Source: Gemmatimonas phototrophica
GTDB lineage: Bacteria > Latescibacterota > UBA2968 > UBA8231
DNA: 33,996 nucleotides
Direction: 5' to 3'
Assembly: GCA_945861755.1 (NCBI GenBank)
Contig: CAMAVQ010000026.1
Coordinates: 1 to 33,996 of the forward strand
The notes below the pieces were generated by a model, which had not been told where the DNA came from, searched no databases, and saw only the letters and a program-made list of their open reading frames with translations. Positions 29,681-33,996 of the stretch are shown here, piece by piece; positions within the stretch are counted from its first letter, which is position 1, and each line of letters starts with the position of its first letter. Made by a program: the position numbers and the translations under genes.

Positions 29681-31477
29681 TCAGAAGTTCACCATCACCC
29701 CGCGTTTTTCCAGGTCGCGGACCACAACCAGGGCTGTGGCGGGGTTGAGCGGGTTGCGGGACAGGTTCACCGCTTTGAGGTACTTCAGATCCTGCAACGC
29801 GCCGATCTCGGCAATGTGATTGGTGTGGGCGTTGAGGTCGACAAGTTGAACCACATTGGCCAGCGCCGAGATATCCTCCACCTGGTTGCCGGCAAAGCCC
29901 AGTTGCTGCAGCCGGATATTCATCGCCGCCAGCGGCGAGAGATCCTTCACCTCGTTGTCGAAGAACTCCAGGAAACGCAGGCGGATCAGGCCGGCCAGGG
30001 GCGAGAGGTCGCTCACCTGGTTGCTGGCGAAATTGAGTTCGTTCAGGAATACCTGGGTGGCCAGCGGTCCCAGGTCGCTCACCTGGTTGGCGGACAGGCG
30101 CAGGGTGATCAGCCGGGGCAGGTTGGCCAGGGGTGAAATGTCGCCCACCTGGTTGCTGGAGATGTCGAGGGTGAAGAGGCGCAGGAGGCCGGCCAGGGCG
30201 GCGATATCGCGCACCTCGTTGTTGCGGCAGAATAGTTCGGTCAGGTCGAGCAGGGCCAGGGGGGAGAGATCCTCCACCTGGTTGTCGGCGATGTCGAGCA
30301 CGGTCAGGCCGTTCAGGTGCGCCAGCGGCGTCAGGTCCACCAGGCCGGTGCGCTGCATGGTGAGGCGGTTCAGGTTGCGCAGGCGGGAAAGGGGCGCGAA
30401 GTCGGCGATGGGGTTGGCATTGAGGGTGAGGTTGGTCAGCTGCTCCAGGCCCACCAGCGGATAGAGATCGGTGACCAGGCTGGCGGACAGGTCCAGGTTC
30501 CGCAGTTGGACCAGGCCAGCCAGAGGGCGCAGGTCGCCCAGGTTGTTGTCGCCCAGGACCAGGCTGCGCAGCTGGATCAGGCCGGCCAGAGGGGTGAGGT
30601 CGCTGATCTTGTCGCTCACCAGTTCCAGGGTGCTCAGTTTTACCAGGGGCGCCAGGGGACTGAGATCGGCCACCGGGTTGTGGTGGCTCACCAGTTTGGT
30701 CAGGTTGGTCAAATGTTCCAGGCCGCGCAGGTCGGTGATCTGCGAGTTTTCGGGGATCTCCAGGGAGACGATGCGGGCCAGATCCCCCTCGGTCAGGTTG
30801 CCCAGGGGCTGGTTCAGCTTCTTGCGCAGCAGGTCTTCGAGACGCCAGTCGGGGATAAAGATGATGGGCTCAGGGGTGTAGAAATTCACCTGCACGCCGC
30901 GCCGGTCCAACTCCTTGAGGTGGTTGGTCAGCGAGGTCTCGTTCAGGGGGTTGCCCGAGAGTTCGACGCTGCGCAACTGGCCCAGGCCCAGCAGCATGAG
31001 GATGTCGCGCACCTGATTGTTGGCGAGGTCCAGGACCTGGAGCCGGGCCAGCCCAGAGAGGGGGCGCAGGGTGGGCACGCGATTGAAATCGAGGTTCAGA
31101 TGGGTCAGTTCGCCCAGGCCGGCCAGGGGGGTGAGATCGCTGATTTCGTTGCGGCTCAGGTCCAGCACCTGCAGGTGGGTCAGTCCAGCCAGAGGATTCA
31201 GGTCCCGCACCTGATTCTGGCCCAGGCGCAGCTGGCGCAGGCCGCCCAGTTGTTGGATGCCCTCCAGCACCGCGATATCCCGCTGGGCCGCGTCGAGAAT
31301 TTCGAGGCCCTGCAACTGGGCTGCGGTGACAGTGCCCTTGGGCAGGGCCAGGGCCTGGCGCACGGACGCTTCGAGAGCGGGGTCGGCAAAGAGGGGGGTG
31401 GTCTGCTCGTCGGGGTTGACTACTTCCCCGCCCCCGCCGCAGCCCAGGAGCAGCAGCAGTAGCAACAAGCGCCTCAT
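29681..31477 (-). CDS. Leucine-rich-repeat lipoprotein (internalin-like)
   Basis: A 598-residue protein with a lipoprotein signal (MRRLLLLLLLLGC; Cys13 should be lipidated). Two arrays of SDS22/internalin-type repeats of about 22 residues follow, with the pattern LxxLxxLxLxxNxVxDLxPLAG. Array 1 has about five repeats (roughly 75-195) and ends DRRGVQVNF. A non-repeat segment (FIPDWRLEDLLRKKLNQ) then opens array 2, with about 14 repeats, ending EKRGVMVNF. Each array therefore has its own start cap and a matching end cap, so the protein looks like a duplication of one LRR unit with later expansion. The ATG overlaps the stop of the upstream gene by four bases (ATGA). Probably surface-exposed and involved in protein or glycan binding. 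Confidence 0.88.
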   Translation of the reverse strand: MRRLLLLLLLLGCGGGGEVVNPDEQTTPLFADPALEASVRQALALPKGTVTAAQLQGLEILDAAQRDIAVLEGIQQLGGLRQLRLGQNQVRDLNPLAGLTHLQVLDLSRNEISDLTPLAGLGELTHLNLDFNRVPTLRPLSGLARLQVLDLANNQVRDILMLLGLGQLRSVELSGNPLNETSLTNHLKELDRRGVQVNFYTPEPIIFIPDWRLEDLLRKKLNQPLGNLTEGDLARIVSLEIPENSQITDLRGLEHLTNLTKLVSHHNPVADLSPLAPLVKLSTLELVSDKISDLTPLAGLIQLRSLVLGDNNLGDLRPLAGLVQLRNLDLSASLVTDLYPLVGLEQLTNLTLNANPIADFAPLSRLRNLNRLTMQRTGLVDLTPLAHLNGLTVLDIADNQVEDLSPLALLDLTELFCRNNEVRDIAALAGLLRLFTLDISSNQVGDISPLANLPRLITLRLSANQVSDLGPLATQVFLNELNFASNQVSDLSPLAGLIRLRFLEFFDNEVKDLSPLAAMNIRLQQLGFAGNQVEDISALANVVQLVDLNAHTNHIAEIGALQDLKYLKAVNLSRNPLNPATALVVVRDLEKRGVMVNF

Positions 31478-33996
31478 TTCTCCACCCCCGCGTAGATGGT
31501 CATGAAGCCCCGGGTGTCGGTCTGGGGCGCCAGGAGTTCGGAGCGGCGCTGGCTGATCTGCAGGCCGACGATGGTGGTCAGTCGGTAGCCCAGGTATTGG
31601 GTGAGGTTGGTCAACTGGGCGGCAGCGGTCAGTTCCTTAAAACTGTCCTCAGCTCCCGGAGGCGCTGGATCGCGCAGCTGGTAGAAGAGATGGTATTCCA
31701 CCCCGCCCTCGATAAAACTATTGCTGAGCACCGGCAGGCGCAGCAGGGTCATGAACAACTGGTTGATCTCGGCGCGCCGAAAGTCCTGGCGCAGGATTGG
31801 GGTCTGGCGCAGCCACTCGCTCTTCCAGGCCGGCCCCAGGGTGAGGCGGCCCAGTTTCAGCTCGTACTGGGTCTTGGCGATCAGGCCCAGGAAGGAGGCC
31901 CTTTCGCGCAGGCCGCGCAGCAGCAACTGGCGCTGGTCCTCCAGCTGGTGATAGCACTGCCACTTGAGTTTGCCCTCCAGGCGCAGTCCGGGGACGCGGG
32001 TGTATTCGGCGCCCAGCCAGGAGGTGTTGATCCAGGTGTCGGGGGCCGGCAGCGCGTCCTGCACCGGGGCCAGATCGCCACGGGTGTTGGGCGGCTGCAG
32101 CCACTGCAGCAGATTGTCGCGGACGGTGTCGTGTGCCTTGCGCAGATCCTGGAAGAGGCGCACCCGGCCCCAGGAGAGGTTGCGGTCGGCGGTGAAGAGT
32201 GCGTAGGTGGCCAGGGTGCGCCGGGTCTCGGAGAGCTGGCGGAAGCGCTCCTGGCCCAGGGTGAGGCGCAGGTCGGGGGTGAGGAAGGCCCCGCCGTACA
32301 CATTGTACCCCTTGCGGTCGCGCGCATAGGGATAGTCGGGCTCCTCGTCGTTCTCGAAACGGTCGGCCCACTGGTTGTGGTTCATGTCCACCCCGTAGAG
32401 GAATTCGGGGCGGTCGGTGTGGAAGCGCAGGAAGGGTTCCTCGTAGTCGGGAATGCGGTTGGGGCTCACATCGCTGTCGTTCTGATTGAAGTCAGAGGTG
32501 AAGTCGTTGTTCTCGTCCCAGCCGGGGAAGACCTCGTCGTCGCCGGCGTTCCAGCCCTTGCGTTTCCAGTCGGGCCGCCGGTCCTGGTCGTCGTTGTCCT
32601 CCACCAGTTCGTAGCGCTGCAGGGTGTTGCTGTAGTCGAGCTGGCCGGCCTCGTCGACCACCTGCATCGAGGTGGAATAGAAGGGGCTGACACTAAATGC
32701 CTCGCCAAAGGCGAAGTACGGATAGGCGGTGTGGGAGAGGTTGAAGAGCCAGGCCTGGGCCTGGGTGCTGGAGGCGTGGTGCTGCACCAGGCGGGGATTG
32801 GGATATTGGCGATACTGGTTATTGATGTCCACCTCCATGTACCCCCTGAAACCCCGCAGCTCGTTCAACTCCACGGTGAAGCCGACCACCTGGTTGGCGG
32901 TGGACAGGCCGTAGTCGAAGACCAGGACTTGTTGATTAGAGCCGTCCTGCACCTTGCCCGGGGCCCTGGCCACGGTGGTGAAATCGAGATTGCCCCGGTT
33001 GCCCAGCTGGCGGTCGGAGCTGATCTCCACCCGGTAGTCGTTGGCCAGCACCAATTCGATCTGCACCCGGGCGATGCGCACCGGGACCGGGCCGGTGTAC
33101 GAGGGATTGGCAAAATCAAAGCTGAGCCGGATCACCTCGCTGCCGTCGGCCGCCAGGTAGCCCCGCCGCAAAAAGCCGCCCTCAACCAGGGCGCGAAAGC
33201 CGATCTCGCTGCCTCTGGTCTGGGCCCCGTCCAGGTCCCAGATCAGGATGTCGGAGGCGAAGAGGGCACCCCCGCCTTCCCCGTCTTCGGGCGAGTCGTC
33301 GCGGATCAGCACTTCCACCGCGCCCACCGGGGCGGTGTTCTGGACCCCCAGGAGATTTCCTGCCATCAGGTTGTCGCTAAAGGCCTCGGCCCGGGAATAG
33401 CTGTGGTGCATGTTGACGAAGGTGCCGCCCACCGAGACAAAGTCCCCCACCTGGGCCACCAGCCGGGTGCCCAGCAGATTGGTGTTGTCGGTGGCCTGCA
33501 AGGGCAGGCCGCCTTCGGGGGAGTTGGGTGCGCTGAGGCGCGACAGCAGCAGGGTGCCGGTGTACTTGTCGGAGGAGAAATCCCACTGGATGCCGTTGAA
33601 GAGCGGTTTGGAAAAGGTCATGGGGGTGAGGGTGGAGCGAATTTCGCTGCCGGCGGTGATGGCATAGTGGTACTGGCCCTTGTGATCGGCGGCCACCACC
33701 AGGTTGTTGAACCAGCGGTTGAATTTCCCGTTGGGGCCCCCGCTGTTCAGCGAAGAGCCAAAGGGTTGGGGGTTGGTCTGCTGCCAGTCGTAGATCAACC
33801 AGCCTTTGGTGAGGAAGTTGCCGTACAGGTCGTAGAAGTAGTTGCCTTCCAGGGCGGTGCTCACGTAGCGCTCGTACGGGTCGCGGGCGTAGTTGGAATA
33901 CTGCCACTGCTTCCATTTGTATTCGCGATAGAGTTCCTGGGGCACATACCACTTGCGCAGGGCCGGATCGAGGGCGTCGAAGAGCACCCCCGGCCC
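31474..33996 (-). CDS. Large probable outer-membrane beta-barrel protein, N-terminus outside window
   Basis: The frame is open to the right edge, giving 840 codons plus stop; the true start lies beyond. A GTG at 33987 is in frame but is more likely an internal Val. I do not recognise a named family. The first 450 residues are beta-rich with YNDxDN-type and aromatic strands (YFYDLYGNFLTKGWLIYDW). A central acidic stretch follows (DDEVFPGWDENNDFTSDFNQ, then DSDVSPNRIPDYEEPF), calcium-binding-like. The last 270 residues alternate hydrophobic and polar positions as in outer-membrane barrels (LRLTLGQERFRQL, GLRLEGKLKWQCY, RGFMTIYAGVEK). A porin-like or surface-anchoring role is an inference. Its stop overlaps the LRR start, so the two are translationally coupled. 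Confidence 0.75.
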   Translation of the reverse strand, partial: GPGVLFDALDPALRKWYVPQELYREYKWKQWQYSNYARDPYERYVSTALEGNYFYDLYGNFLTKGWLIYDWQQTNPQPFGSSLNSGGPNGKFNRWFNNLVVAADHKGQYHYAITAGSEIRSTLTPMTFSKPLFNGIQWDFSSDKYTGTLLLSRLSAPNSPEGGLPLQATDNTNLLGTRLVAQVGDFVSVGGTFVNMHHSYSRAEAFSDNLMAGNLLGVQNTAPVGAVEVLIRDDSPEDGEGGGALFASDILIWDLDGAQTRGSEIGFRALVEGGFLRRGYLAADGSEVIRLSFDFANPSYTGPVPVRIARVQIELVLANDYRVEISSDRQLGNRGNLDFTTVARAPGKVQDGSNQQVLVFDYGLSTANQVVGFTVELNELRGFRGYMEVDINNQYRQYPNPRLVQHHASSTQAQAWLFNLSHTAYPYFAFGEAFSVSPFYSTSMQVVDEAGQLDYSNTLQRYELVEDNDDQDRRPDWKRKGWNAGDDEVFPGWDENNDFTSDFNQNDSDVSPNRIPDYEEPFLRFHTDRPEFLYGVDMNHNQWADRFENDEEPDYPYARDRKGYNVYGGAFLTPDLRLTLGQERFRQLSETRRTLATYALFTADRNLSWGRVRLFQDLRKAHDTVRDNLLQWLQPPNTRGDLAPVQDALPAPDTWINTSWLGAEYTRVPGLRLEGKLKWQCYHQLEDQRQLLLRGLRERASFLGLIAKTQYELKLGRLTLGPAWKSEWLRQTPILRQDFRRAEINQLFMTLLRLPVLSNSFIEGGVEYHLFYQLRDPAPPGAEDSFKELTAAAQLTNLTQYLGYRLTTIVGLQISQRRSELLAPQTDTRGFMTIYAGVEK

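Noticed and set aside
33985-33987. GTG at 33987 as the start of the barrel-like protein
   Set aside because: The frame is open to the window edge, there is no signal peptide after this codon and no ribosome site can be seen; the gene almost certainly begins outside.

Overview
The window is GC-rich bacterial chromosome, almost fully coding, with genes packed into directional runs. It contains no tRNA, rRNA, CRISPR array, transposase or phage gene that I can recognise. Outer-membrane-type proteins, signal peptides, a lipoprotein, an oxygen-dependent-type protoporphyrinogen oxidase and sigma-54 machinery point to a Gram-negative-type, probably aerobic, free-living organism. The mix of phytanoyl-CoA dioxygenase, enolase-superfamily and SDR genes, CBM9 proteins and proteins ending in FlgD/CHU_C-like domains resembles genomes of uncultured FCB-group or Latescibacterota-type bacteria. 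That placement is an inference from gene style, not a demonstration.

Layout. (1) 1-3468, minus strand: a sigma-70-like promoter, an unrecognised 447-residue protein, an isochorismatase-like hydrolase, a glycine-rich membrane protein with internal repeats, and the first 19 codons of a sugar-phosphate isomerase-like TIM barrel. (2) 3467-6111, minus: exonuclease III, the short C-terminal remnant of a second such gene, a secreted single-domain CBM9 protein, and a Spy/CpxP-like periplasmic protein with an unusual folded leader, ending at a good terminator. (3) 6112-10848, plus: a sigma-54 promoter, a 63-residue exported peptide, a hybrid sensor kinase (CBM9 outside, seven membrane helices, kinase inside), a single-domain receiver and an NtrC-type sigma-54 activator. 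(4) 10849-15030, plus: a leader with four hairpins and two mutually exclusive pairings, then hemY-hemA-hemX-like-ppnP and a strong terminator. (5) 15119-27842, minus: an enolase-superfamily enzyme, ktrA and ktrB, a NYN-nuclease/cold-shock fusion, then a metabolic block (SDR, NRAMP-related transporter, E2, E1-beta, E1-alpha), twin palindromes, and a second block (enolase-superfamily dehydratase, SDR lacking the catalytic lysine, phytanoyl-CoA dioxygenase-like oxygenase). (6) 27844-33996, minus: a tightly coupled trio of a large probable outer-membrane beta-barrel protein (cut by the window end), a leucine-rich-repeat lipoprotein and an exported protein with discoidin-like and FlgD/CHU_C-like domains.

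The most distinctive unit is region 3. A carbohydrate-binding-type sensor kinase, a lone receiver and a sigma-54 activator lie directly downstream of a near-consensus -24/-12 promoter whose first gene encodes a tiny exported peptide. This looks like a self-contained extracellular sensing circuit. The trio in region 6 and the leaders at 4331-4398 and 10901-10995 are the next most interesting. Gene junctions of the form TGA-G-ATG recur four times, suggesting heavy use of coupled translation.
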